64,000 bases of DNA, from assembly GCA_025362235.1 (NCBI GenBank), contig JANYGZ010000016.1, positions 203,399 to 267,398 on the forward strand, read 5' to 3'. Every line of letters starts with the position of its first letter. The stretch's first letter is position 1. Under the pieces are notes generated by a model that did not search any database, was not told the origin of the DNA, and saw only the letters and a list, made by a program, of their open reading frames with translations. Made by a program: the position numbers and the translations under genes. Positions 29,593-38,543 of this stretch are shown in pieces. Origin of the DNA: Ferruginibacter sp. GTDB lineage: Bacteria > Bacteroidota > Bacteroidia > Chitinophagales > Chitinophagaceae.

Positions 29593-30642
29593 TCAGTTAT
29601 CTATCAATGGAATGGATACGGTAAAATTTGTTTCGCTTTCACTCACATCTACCGGTACATTGCTTAACAGTTTATAGCGGTTACGGATATTATTTAAACC
29701 AATGCCGGTTGATTCGTGTAACTGGTGTTTTATTTGCAGGTTATTGCTAACCACAAGGCTTCCGTTTTGTGTAAAGATGTTGATGTGTAATGGTTTTTCA
29801 GCCGAAACTATATTGTGCTTGATGGCATTCTCCATCAGCAGTTGTAAAGAAAGCGGCACAATTTTTTGCTGCATTTTTTCATGGGGGATATTGATATTCA
29901 CTTCAAGGTTTTTATCAAACCTTGTTTTTAGTAAAAAAGTATAAGCATTCAATACTTCCAGTTCATCCTGTAAACAAATACTTTTTGCATCTTTTACTTC
30001 CAGTATATGGCGGTACACTTTTGATAATTGCTGTACAAAATCAACTGCATGTTTTGGGTTTTCCGGAATTAAAGAGCAGAGGGTATTCAGGTTATTAAAA
30101 AGAAAATGAGGGTTCACCTGGGTTTTTAAGGCATTTAACTGGGCATGCAGACTTTCTCTTTTAAACATTTCTTTTTCTTCAACCGACCGCCTTAGCTCCT
30201 GCATAAAGTACCCTCCTTCATAAATAGCTACAACCGTAAGTGTACAAAATAAAGCTGCGGCATTGGAATCAATGATTACATCTGAAAGTTTGAGAGGGTA
30301 CTCCCCATTTAAAAAATCACAATAATCTTTTAGTAAATAGCCCAACGAATTGGTAGCAATAAGCGTAAATAACAGCATCACCAGCGATTGTACCAGCAGC
30401 CTTTTGCCGGTGGCTTCAAACTGCGGAAATGCCCGCCTGGCCCATTGCATAATTATTTGGTTGCCCACCCATATTACACTGGTGGTAATAAATGTAGTTA
30501 TATAAACCTGCACTGTAAAATAAGGTGGCCTGCCAAATCTTCTTCCAAAAAAAACAATCGGAACTAAAAAGGAAACCACTGGTATCATAATCAATGTTAC
30601 CAGCCAGTTTTTAGGTGTTATCCTGTTATTATCCGCTTTCAT
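29593..30642 (-). CDS. LytS/YehU-type sensor histidine kinase
   Basis: A 349-residue membrane kinase. The N-terminal 140 residues contain about four hydrophobic segments and no extracytoplasmic sensor domain. The phospho-acceptor His lies in LKTQVNPHFLFNNLNTLCSLI (His_kinase domain, about residue 197), the N-box is LLMENAIKHN and the G-box is GIGLNNIRNRYKLL. This is the usual partner of LytTR regulators. The gene begins 17 bases after the TonB receptor gene ends and ends four bases before the regulator begins. The signal is unknown; with so little sensor domain it may read the membrane or a partner protein. Confidence 0.88.
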   Translation of the reverse strand: MKADNNRITPKNWLVTLIMIPVVSFLVPIVFFGRRFGRPPYFTVQVYITTFITTSVIWVGNQIIMQWARRAFPQFEATGKRLLVQSLVMLLFTLIATNSLGYLLKDYCDFLNGEYPLKLSDVIIDSNAAALFCTLTVVAIYEGGYFMQELRRSVEEKEMFKRESLHAQLNALKTQVNPHFLFNNLNTLCSLIPENPKHAVDFVQQLSKVYRHILEVKDAKSICLQDELEVLNAYTFLLKTRFDKNLEVNINIPHEKMQQKIVPLSLQLLMENAIKHNIVSAEKPLHINIFTQNGSLVVSNNLQIKHQLHESTGIGLNNIRNRYKLLSNVPVDVSESETNFTVSIPLIDN

Positions 30643-30659
30643 AATTTAAAGTTACTACG

Positions 30660-33032
30660 TCAAAAGGTGATTTGATAATTTATGTTTGGAAAAAATCCCA
30701 TTTGGTTAATTTGACTGATGCTACCCGTTTTTGGATTCAGCGTAGTAATATAAATATTTTCCCTGCCCGTTATATTCTGTAAATCAACATACCATTTTTG
30801 GGTAATTTTTTTAAGGTTGCGGATATAAGAAAATTTTATGTCCAGTCTAAAATAAGTATCATGCTGTTTGCTGTATGCCTCATCTTCTTTATAAATTACG
30901 TAACCTGCATTTGCAGAAGCAGCAATATCAAAGGGTGTGTATCGCTGGCCACCGGCAACTGTTAGTTTGGTGTCTATTCCAAAACTGGTTTTATTGTTTA
31001 TAATAAATTCTTTTCCACCCAGGGCGTTGATAACAAAATTGGTGTTGAAGGCTGTATTACGCCATACATCATCACTAGCTTTGTATTTAGATTGAAACAT
31101 AGAACCGGTAAGCAGGCAGTAAAAACCTTTTTGTAAAAAATGTTCCAGCGTTAATTCAATTCCATAATTGTACCCTTTACCATTGTTGACCAGGTTTGTT
31201 TTGTCAGGAAAACCAAAGTCGGCACCGGCATTTAGCATGCTGAAACTGCTGGGGGTATTTTCTACCGCAGCATTGTAAATATATTGTGCATATACTTCCG
31301 ATTTTATCCGAAACTGTTTTGATAAGCTGATATCATAACCAATAACACCATGCAGGCTTTTTACAAGATCAAGGTTTTTATTGGTCAATACAATTTGGCC
31401 CAGGTTATTTTTTGTTTCATAAAAATATACTTCCAGTGGCTGTGTCTGGCTATGCAATCCGGCACCAAACGACAGGGCCTGGTTTTGTTTAAACTGGTAT
31501 TTGATATTCCATCTTGGTTCAAGGCTTTGAGTATTGTTTAAAGTAAAAAATTGGTAAAATAAACCAAGGTTTGATGAAAGCTTATCCGAAAAGCGGTGCC
31601 CAATATTTACGAATGATTTTATAAGCGTAGCTGTTTCATGGCTGTTTACAAAATTAGTTAAAACAGTATCGCCATCTTTTATATAATCCTGCCGAAGGGT
31701 TAGCTGATTAATATCTGCTGTAATACCCGCTGTGAGCAGGTTTTGCGCATTAAACTTTTTATTGAAATTATACCCGGCAGTATATTTTATTTGTTGTTGC
31801 TTTTTATAGTATGCCGGGGTAGATCGCTTTGTTGTATCAACAATATCTTCATTGTATTTTGAAGAAAAGCCGGATACTGCCAGCACTATTTTACCGGAAG
31901 TTTTTTCATTAAAAAAATAAGTATGCGATAAACCAAGTACAGCGGTAATTGATTTAAAATACCGGTCCCTCACACTTCCGTCGCTGGATGAATAGAGGTT
32001 GTCTTTTCCCTGGCTTTCGGGCGGAAAATGAATATGGCTTTCGCCACCCAATCCAAACACGCTGAATATGCCTGCCTTTTTTGTGGGCATATTTATTTTA
32101 AAGGTGCCATCCTGGTAATAGGGTGTAGCCGAACCTGTGCCAAATTTAAGGCCGATGTTTTGAAGGGCCGCCACCATTGAATAACGGTAATCTACAAGGT
32201 AAGATGCTTTGGTATTTTTATTCAACGGGCCCTCTGCAGCAAATTCAAAACCATTGAAACCCATCTGCCCTAAAAATTCATTTTTTTCATTATTGCCATT
32301 GCGCATTTTTAAATCAAACACACCTGCTATGGCATTGCCATATTGCGAAGGAAATGCGCTGGTTAAGAAGTCTGAATTTTTTAGTGTGTTTATATTTAGC
32401 ATACTAACCGGGCCACCTGTTGAACCAAGCGTACTAAAATGGTTGGGGTTGGGTATGTCGATACCATCCATGCGCCAGAGTACGCCTGCCGGCGAATTGC
32501 CCCGTATAATGATATCATTTCTGCCATCATTGGTGCCGCTTACGCCCGCAAAGTTTTGTGCCATGCGGCTCGGGTCGCTTCTTGTACCGGCGTAGCGGAA
32601 AGCCTCATCGGTACTCAATTGGCGGGCACTTACAAGAGCAGCTTCATTGATTGCCCTGTTTTTTACTTTGCCCGATTTAATAACAATCTCTCCCAGTTTC
32701 TGTACCTTTTCCTTCATGCGTATTTCCAGCACCACTTCTTTTGAAGAAGTTACTTCTATATTCGAAAGCCAGGCATCTTCGTAACCGCTGATGCTTACTT
32801 TTATCTGCCGCCTGCCAATGGGAACGTTCAACAATTTAAAGGCCCCTTCAGAATCACTAACCGCCACAATTGGCTGTTGAAGATTATCAACAGCAACAGT
32901 TACATTATATAATATATTTCCCGACTGTTCATCTGTCACAATCCCTTTAACCGTTTGCGTAAGCGCAGCATTTTGCGCATTGGTAATCGCACACCCAAAA
33001 AATAACAGCAGCAATATTGAAAAAGTTTTCAT
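30660..33032 (-). CDS. TonB-dependent outer-membrane receptor with carboxypeptidase-like N-terminal domain
   Basis: A 790-residue receptor. Signal peptide up to NAQN, then a carboxypeptidase-regulatory domain (about residues 25-110: TVKGIVTDEQSGNILYNVTVAV, GAFKLLNVPIGRRQIKVSISGYED). The plug has RMAQNFAGVSGTNDGRNDIIIRGNSPAGVLWRMDGIDIPNPNHF, and the rest is a 22-strand-type barrel ending in ITF. There is no partner SusD gene, so it is more likely a receptor for a small molecule, peptide or metal complex. It is the first gene of an operon with the LytS-like kinase and LytTR regulator. Confidence 0.87.
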   Translation of the reverse strand: MKTFSILLLLFFGCAITNAQNAALTQTVKGIVTDEQSGNILYNVTVAVDNLQQPIVAVSDSEGAFKLLNVPIGRRQIKVSISGYEDAWLSNIEVTSSKEVVLEIRMKEKVQKLGEIVIKSGKVKNRAINEAALVSARQLSTDEAFRYAGTRSDPSRMAQNFAGVSGTNDGRNDIIIRGNSPAGVLWRMDGIDIPNPNHFSTLGSTGGPVSMLNINTLKNSDFLTSAFPSQYGNAIAGVFDLKMRNGNNEKNEFLGQMGFNGFEFAAEGPLNKNTKASYLVDYRYSMVAALQNIGLKFGTGSATPYYQDGTFKINMPTKKAGIFSVFGLGGESHIHFPPESQGKDNLYSSSDGSVRDRYFKSITAVLGLSHTYFFNEKTSGKIVLAVSGFSSKYNEDIVDTTKRSTPAYYKKQQQIKYTAGYNFNKKFNAQNLLTAGITADINQLTLRQDYIKDGDTVLTNFVNSHETATLIKSFVNIGHRFSDKLSSNLGLFYQFFTLNNTQSLEPRWNIKYQFKQNQALSFGAGLHSQTQPLEVYFYETKNNLGQIVLTNKNLDLVKSLHGVIGYDISLSKQFRIKSEVYAQYIYNAAVENTPSSFSMLNAGADFGFPDKTNLVNNGKGYNYGIELTLEHFLQKGFYCLLTGSMFQSKYKASDDVWRNTAFNTNFVINALGGKEFIINNKTSFGIDTKLTVAGGQRYTPFDIAASANAGYVIYKEDEAYSKQHDTYFRLDIKFSYIRNLKKITQKWYVDLQNITGRENIYITTLNPKTGSISQINQMGFFPNINYQITF

Positions 33033-33113
33033 GCTTTTAATAAATAATTATGAGTTAATAAAACATGGCCGCAACGCAAACTCTTCGAACGGCCTCATAA
33101 AAAAGCCGTGAAG

Positions 33114-33252
33114 AAAATTTAAATGTTTGGCGTTAAGAAATGAAATTGATGTTACAAATGTTTGGAATTGAAATATGCACGTAAGTCGCACAAATGTTTG
33201 GTTATATTCAATTGCTTGAGCTAATTTCATTTTAGGCAAACATTTAAATTTT
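33114..33252. repeat. iterated AAATGTTTGG words inside an inverted repeat upstream of the TonB receptor operon
   Basis: AAATGTTTGG occurs at 33121-33130, 33156-33165 and 33192-33201, a spacing of 35 and 36 bases. A fourth copy in inverted form (GCAAACATTT, one mismatch) lies at 33236-33245. The outermost copies are part of a perfect 16-bp inverted repeat, 33114-33129 with 33237-33252. The block ends 82 bases before the receptor start codon, an apt place for operator sites of the operon's own LytTR regulator; that link is inferred. Confidence 0.6.
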
Positions 33253-33284
33253 TAGGCTTTTTTATGCAGCCTTGATCTTTTTTG

Positions 33285-33314
33285 TTACTTTTTTGCATCA
33301 AGGCAAAAAAGTAA
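33285..33314. repeat. hairpin: possible terminator or dispersed intergenic repeat
   Basis: A perfect 12-bp stem TTACTTTTTTGC with GCAAAAAAGTAA and a 6-nt loop, 58 bases downstream of the stop of the minus-strand gene at 33372. The motif resembles the common Bacteroidota intergenic hairpin with TTACTTTTTTG. It lacks a following T-tract, so its role as a terminator is uncertain. Confidence 0.5.
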
Positions 33315-33371
33315 ACAGAGTCTACAATGCTGGGCAAAACTTTGGAATCAATATGCATTATTTTAAAAAAA

Positions 33372-33944
33372 TTATTTTAAAGTATATGCATTATAAATCT
33401 CCACCACCTGCTGCATCTTCGCCATATCCCCATTAATAGCCTTTGCTTTCTCCACAGCTTCTGTACAAGTAGTTAAATGAGTATTTATAAAACCATCCAG
33501 CGTCTTTTTATTTAACAGCGTCAATTTTTCTTCAGTAAATACATAGTAGTCGCCAATTTTACCCGGCGTGCCGTTTACAAATATTGGTTCTATACCATTG
33601 TATAAAGGCTTATCAGATGAGTTGCTTTCTTTTTGTAAAAAATTCAGTTTGCCTGCACTGAGGTTTTTAAAAAAATCTCCCCTGATACAAATAAAATTGG
33701 CGGCATCTGTTTTAAGAGCATTGATATCGCTGCCCTCGTACTGCTTTTTATTCTTGCCCGATTCGTCTATAAAAATTACGGAAGAGGTTTGCCTGATATT
33801 GTCTTTTATAAAACCGTTGATTGCATTGCCGTTTGCCAGGTAAATAGTGGCTTTAACATATTTGGCAGGGATGGCAGTTTGCGCCGTAACAGTAATTGCG
33901 AAAAAACTTACCAGCAATGCCATTACAATTGATTTACTTTTCAT
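33372..33944 (-). CDS. secreted protein of unknown function
   Basis: I do not recognise the family. It is 190 residues with a signal peptide ending in VTAQ. The mature part starts with a short beta-rich segment (YVKATIYLANGNAINGFIKD, SSVIFIDESGKNKKQYEGSDINAL) that looks like the DUF-type domains of Bacteroidota envelope proteins, followed by an alpha-helical tail (LDGFINTHLTTCTEAVEKAKAINGDMAKMQQVVEIYNAYTLK). The single late Cys is unlikely to be structural. It stands alone on the minus strand, with the receptor operon downstream and the accessory island on the other side. Confidence 0.72.
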   Translation of the reverse strand: MKSKSIVMALLVSFFAITVTAQTAIPAKYVKATIYLANGNAINGFIKDNIRQTSSVIFIDESGKNKKQYEGSDINALKTDAANFICIRGDFFKNLSAGKLNFLQKESNSSDKPLYNGIEPIFVNGTPGKIGDYYVFTEEKLTLLNKKTLDGFINTHLTTCTEAVEKAKAINGDMAKMQQVVEIYNAYTLK

Positions 33945-34434
33945 GACTTTAATTTAATTGGTTGGTGAATGGTGTGTATTTGTTTTATGGTACAAGAATA
34001 ATAAGGTTGTTGAATTTTTTATATATAAAAAGAGTGAGTTGCAGAAAAAGCGGAATGAGTTGAAATATTAGCGTAGTGATAGATTGTTTTATTTGAATTG
34101 GTGTGTATGGACACGAAATTATTAACGGCTCACTGTGATAAAGGGTTACTACCATTACTCAGCAGAACAATACGATTGAGCTTATATCCAATTAATTCCA
34201 GGCATTGACACCAAATAACTATGTTTCGTATCATAATAGCCAGGTTTATCCTGACAATTAGACTATAAAGAATAACTTATTTAGATTAACAAAAGCATGG
34301 AATGGATGCAGCCTTTCACATGAATGAATTTGCAAAGAAATGTGCCAGCAAAATTTGAACTACCTTGACTTTCCTAAAAAGTTAGCAGAACGATTAAAGC
34401 AATATAAAGGACGTTTGAAAAGCTCTATGAGTAA
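33945..34434. other. 490-base intergenic border of the accessory island
   Basis: No intact gene. The stretch at about 34041-34061 repeats part of the 27.0 kb intergenic (CAGAAAAAGCGGA core). Frames around 34360-34430 are broken by stops and look like decayed coding sequence, though I cannot name a parent. Confidence 0.4.
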
Positions 34435-34698
34435 GCAAATAAAATATTTACCTACACTTTAATTGAATTTCAAATCAAAGCCGCCAACCCCATTTCCCAG
34501 GCATTAATAAAGGAGTTGTTAGGTATTGAAAACCCTCATTTTATATTAACGCAACAACCTGTTGCGCAATCAGAAAAAGCAAAAAAGTCAATTGTGCAGC
34601 AGGTTGCTGCACAATTGCAGGAAGAAGTATTTCTCGGCTCCATCATTGCCAGAATAAGCTGGAGCCACCACGTTGTTTTAATGGACAGAAGAAAATAA
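34435..34698 (+). pseudogene. remnant of a DUF1016/YhcG-type PDDEXK protein
   Basis: The frame is open from just after a stop at 34432 to a stop at 34698. Its 87 residues include a Gln/Ala-rich segment (IKAANPISQALIKELLGIENP), then QEEVFLGSIIARISWSHHVVLMDRRK. The last stretch matches the conserved WxHxVLLD region of the DUF1016 N-terminal domain, but the nuclease half that should follow is absent and no ATG starts the frame. DUF1016 genes often sit in restriction-modification loci, and this fragment lies about 160 bases before hsdR. Family assignment from one motif is tentative. Confidence 0.5.
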
Positions 34699-34861
34699 AT
34701 AATAGCAGAACGAATTAGAAAATAATTTGTGAACAACCGCAGACAAGCTCCGTGTATACAGTGGACGCTTTTACTTTACTGTCTTTCGTACACCGAGGTT
34801 TCGTTGAAAAAACCTTTATCTTTAAAGTTTTACAGCCCAAAACCCGGACGGAAACGAATTA

Positions 34862-37656
34862 TTGAAAAACGAAAAACTGACACGGAAAGAAATCATCGAC
34901 ACCCGACTTAAACAAGCCGGTTGGGATGTTAATGACCGGACTCAGATTGTTGAGGAGTTTGATATAATTGTTGACATAAATCTAGTTCAAGAAGCTGCGA
35001 CACCCTACGGTGGTAGGCAATTCAGCGATTATGTTTTATTAGCCAAAGACGGAAAACCTCTAGCGGTTGTTGAAGCAAAAAAATCTACAGTCGATGCTAA
35101 TATTGGAAAAGAACAAGCAAAGCAATACTGTTTCAATATTCAAAAACAATTTGGAGGCGAACTTCCTTTTTGCTTTTATACAAACGGACACGACATTTTC
35201 TTTTGGGACTTAGATAACTACCCACCTAAAAAAGTTTATGGTTTTCCAACACGGGACGACCTTGAACGATATACATACATACGACAAAAACGAAAATCAC
35301 TTTCAGGCGAATTCATAAACACAAAGATTGCAGGAAGAGATTATCAGATTGGTGCTATACGTGCAGTTTTAGAGGCAGTTGAAAAAAGAAAAAGAAGATT
35401 TTTGTTGGTTATGCTACCGGAACTGGTAAGACCCGTACTTGTATCGCTTTAGTTGATGCCTTAATGCGGACTGGCTGGGCAGAAAGAGTTTTGTTTTTAG
35501 TAGACAGGATTGCATTGCGTGACCAAACTCTTGATGCATTCAAAGAACATTTACCAAATGAGCCACGATGGCCTAAGCAAGCGGAAAAGGAAATTGCGAA
35601 GGATAGAAGAATTTATGTTTCCACTTATCCAACAATGTTGAATGTAATTCGCAATGAAGAAAAAACATTAAGCCCACATTTCTTTGATTTGGTAGTAGTG
35701 GACGAAAGTCATAGGAGTATTTATAACACCTATCAGGAAGTTTTAGATTATTTCAACACGATTACACTTGGCTTAACCGCAACGCCAACAGATGTAATTG
35801 ACCACAATACATTTCAACTATTTGAAACAGAAAATGGCGTTCCTACTTACGCTTACTCGTATGACGAAGCAGTAAATCATATTCCACCATACTTGTGCAA
35901 TTTTCAGGTAATGAAAATTAAAACCAAGTTTCAAACAGAAGGAATTAGTAAAAGAACAATTGCTCTTGAAGACCAAAAGAAACTAATACTTGAAGGAAAA
36001 GAAATTGAAGAAATAAATTATGAAGGCACAGAATTAGAGAAGAAAGTCATCAACAAAGGTACTAATGCTTTGATAGTTCGTGAGTTCATGGAAGAAAGCA
36101 TAAAAGATGCCAATGGTGTTTTGCCAGGCAAAACAATTTTCTTTTGTGCCACCAAAGCACATGCAAGACGCATGGAAGAAATATTCGATTCTTTGTATCC
36201 CGAGTATAAAGGCGAATTAGCAAAAGTATTGGTAAGCGAAGACCCAAGAGTTTATGGTAAAGGTGGGTTGCTTGACCAATTCACAAATAACAACATGCCA
36301 CGAATTGCTTTAAGTGTAGATATGTTAGATACTGGTATTGATGTAAGAGAATTGGTAAATCTTGTTTTTGCAAAACCTGTTTACAGTTACACTAAGTTTT
36401 GGCAGATGATAGGTAGAGGAACCAGATTGCTGGAGCCTGAAAAAATAAAGCCCTGGTGTACTGAAAAAGATGGCTTTCTGATTTTAGATTGTTGGGATAA
36501 TTTTGAATACTTCAAATTAAATCCCAGGGGTAAAGAACTAAAAAGCCAAATCCCTTTGCCAGTCCGTTTATTTGGTGTTCGTTTAGAAAAAATTGAAAAA
36601 GCAATTGAGTTAAATGAAACAGGAATTACTACCAAAGAAATTAAAAAACTGCGACAACAAATTACTACGCTTCCACAAAACTCAATTGTAATTTTAGATG
36701 CTAAACACGAATTACAGAGAGTAGAAGATGAAAACTTCTGGAATCATTTATCGGCTGACAAAATCGAATTTTTAAAGGCAGTTGTAAAACCATTATTCAG
36801 AACTGTTTCTGATACTGATTTCAAAGCAATGCGGTTTGAAAAAGATATCGTGGAAGTTTCGCTTGCTAAACTATCAGCTGAAAAAGTAAAATTTGAAACA
36901 CTTAAAGACAGCATCGTTGAAGAAATTGCTGAGTTGCCTTTGTCTGTAAACATCATTGCTAAAGAAGGTGAACTTATCAGGCAATCACAAGCAAATCATT
37001 ATTGGTCAACAATTACAGAAGAAAAACTGGATGAACTGATTGAAAAAATTGCTCCTTTAATGCGATTTAGAGAAGCCATTGTACCGCTTGGCCCTGCTAA
37101 ATTTAATTTTAAAGATTTGATAGTTGAAAAAGAATATGTGGAATTTGGCCCACAACACGAAGCATTGAGCATTGCCAAATACCGGGAGTTAGTGGAGCTG
37201 AAAGTAAATGAACTACTAACAGGTAATGCGCTGCTGCAAAAAATAAAAGAAGGAAAAGAAATTACCCCCTCCGAAGCGGAACAACTGGCAGAAGAGTTAC
37301 ACAATGAACATCCACATATCACCATTGATTTATTGCGGAGAGTGTACAACCATCGCAAAGCCCAATTGGTACAGTTTATAAAACATATCCTGGGTATTGA
37401 AATATTAGAATCATTCAATGAAACCGTTTCAAAGGCATTTGATGAATTTATTTCAAAACACAGTTACTTAAGCAGCCGCCAGTTGCAGTTTATGGATTTA
37501 TTGCGCAATTTTATTGTAGAAAAAGGCGAATTGCAAAAACGGAATTTAATTGAATCTCCTTTTACTTTAATTCATCCGCAAGGTATCAGGGGCGTTTTTA
37601 GTACTGCGGAAATTGAGGAGATATTGGTGTTTACAGAAAAGTTGACGGCAGCGTAA
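34862..37656 (+). pseudogene. hsdR: type I restriction enzyme R subunit, broken by a one-base frameshift in Walker A
   Basis: Two frames, 34862-35452 and 35464-37656, are halves of one EcoEI-like R subunit of about 930 residues. The first holds the N-terminal nuclease domain (DYVLL...LAVVEAKKS, residues 57-75). The second begins after the ATPase P-loop and has VVVDESHRS (motif II), GLTATP (motif III), QMIGRGTRL (motif VI) and the C-terminal domain. The DNA at 35411-35420 reads ATGCTACCGG; one extra G after 35413 would restore VMATGTGKTRT. The start is TTG at 34862; no ATG is available in frame. As read, translation ends 15 codons after the shift, so restriction should be off unless the base is a sequencing error or is slipped. 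Confidence 0.85.
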
Positions 37657-37662
37657 TAATAA

Positions 37663-37715
37663 TTAAACACATCGAATTCGATGTGTTTAAAGGTAACGGA
37701 TTCGACACCTTTAAA
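37663..37715. repeat. two overlapping, mutually exclusive hairpins between hsdR and the KilA-N gene
   Basis: 37663-37690 is a perfect 28-nt palindrome (14-bp arms) with the core CGAATTCG. It is directly followed by a second hairpin with arms TTTAAAGGT (37686-37694) and ACCTTTAAA (37707-37715). The right arm of the first and left arm of the second share 37686-37690, so only one can form at a time. The halves ATTCGATGTGTTTAAA and ATTCGACACCTTTAAA are near-repeats. The block starts seven bases after the hsdR stop and ends nine bases before the KilA-N start. Confidence 0.75.
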
Positions 37716-37723
37716 AAAAAGAA

Positions 37724-38542
37724 ATGAGTAAGAGCAAAATAGTTAATGTAAAAGGAACAAAAGTTACCATCATTGCTGAAGGTGAAAATGATTTTATCAG
37801 TTTAACAGATATGACTGCCAGTTTCATTGAAGGTAGTGGATTAATTGGTAAATGGATTACAACTAAAAACACTCTTGAGTATCTTGCTATTTGGGAATCT
37901 ATAAACAATCCAAACTTCAATTACCCCGAATTCGGGGTAATTGAAAAAGAAGCGGGTGTAAACAGATTCATTATGTCTGTAGGGCAATGGATAAGCAGAA
38001 CAAGTGCAAATGGATTAATTGTTAAAGCGGGTAGATTTGGAGGCACTTATGCTCATAAAGATATTGTGTTTCATTTTGCTATGTGGCTAAGTCCTGAGTT
38101 TCAGATTTACTTAATTAGAGAAATCCAACGCCTTAAATCGGATGAAAATGACCGCCTAAAATTGAACTGGAACCTGCAACGCACTTTGGCCAAAGTTAAT
38201 TACCATATTCATACAGATGCTATCAAAGAAAACTTAATTCCTAAAGAATTAAATAAGCAACAGGTAAACTATGTATATGCAAACGAAGCAGACTTATTAA
38301 ATGTTGCCTTGTTTGGAATTACAGCAAAACAATGGCGTGATGCTAACCCTAAAGCGACAGGTAATATCAGGGATGAAGCTACAATTGAACAATTAGTCGT
38401 ACTCTCCAATCTCGAAAGCATCAATGCCGTTTTAATACACCAGGGGTTGCAGCAGGGCGAAAGGCTTTTGCAACTCAATAAAATTGCCATCACACAAATG
38501 AAATCATTGGTAAACAACAGCCAGCTAAAAAAATTAAAATAA
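37724..38542 (+). CDS. KilA-N domain DNA-binding protein
   Basis: A 272-residue soluble protein. Residues about 20-135 form a KilA-N domain: DFISLTDMTASF, GLIGKWITTKNTLEYLAIWESIN, VGQWISRTSANGLIVKAGRFGGTYAHKDIVFHFAMWLSPEFQIYLIREIQRLK. KilA-N is a phage and DNA-virus DNA-binding fold. The C-terminal half is helical, with an LNVALFGITAKQWRDANP segment seen in RM-associated members. No phage genes are near; the gene sits inside the type I RM operon, where similar genes recur in Bacteroidota. A role in control of the operon or DNA targeting is inferred. The coding sequence contains a 30-nt perfect palindrome. Confidence 0.83.
   Translation: MSKSKIVNVKGTKVTIIAEGENDFISLTDMTASFIEGSGLIGKWITTKNTLEYLAIWESINNPNFNYPEFGVIEKEAGVNRFIMSVGQWISRTSANGLIVKAGRFGGTYAHKDIVFHFAMWLSPEFQIYLIREIQRLKSDENDRLKLNWNLQRTLAKVNYHIHTDAIKENLIPKELNKQQVNYVYANEADLLNVALFGITAKQWRDANPKATGNIRDEATIEQLVVLSNLESINAVLIHQGLQQGERLLQLNKIAITQMKSLVNNSQLKKLK
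37916..37945. repeat. 30-nt perfect palindrome inside the KilA-N coding sequence
   Basis: The two 15-nt arms (37916-37930 and 37931-37945) are exact reverse complements; the centre is CCCCGAATTCGGGG. It encodes FNYPEFGVIE at about residues 65-74 of the KilA-N protein. The core CGAATTCG is the same as in the palindrome at 37663-37690. Confidence 0.85.
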
Positions 38543-38543
38543 A

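Noticed and set aside
34862..37656. Two separate genes for hsdR
   Set aside because: The halves meet within one P-loop motif and a single base restores the full protein, so they are one broken gene.
37724..38542. Prophage suggested by the KilA-N domain
   Set aside because: No integrase, capsid, terminase or lysis genes are near; the surroundings are a type I RM operon.
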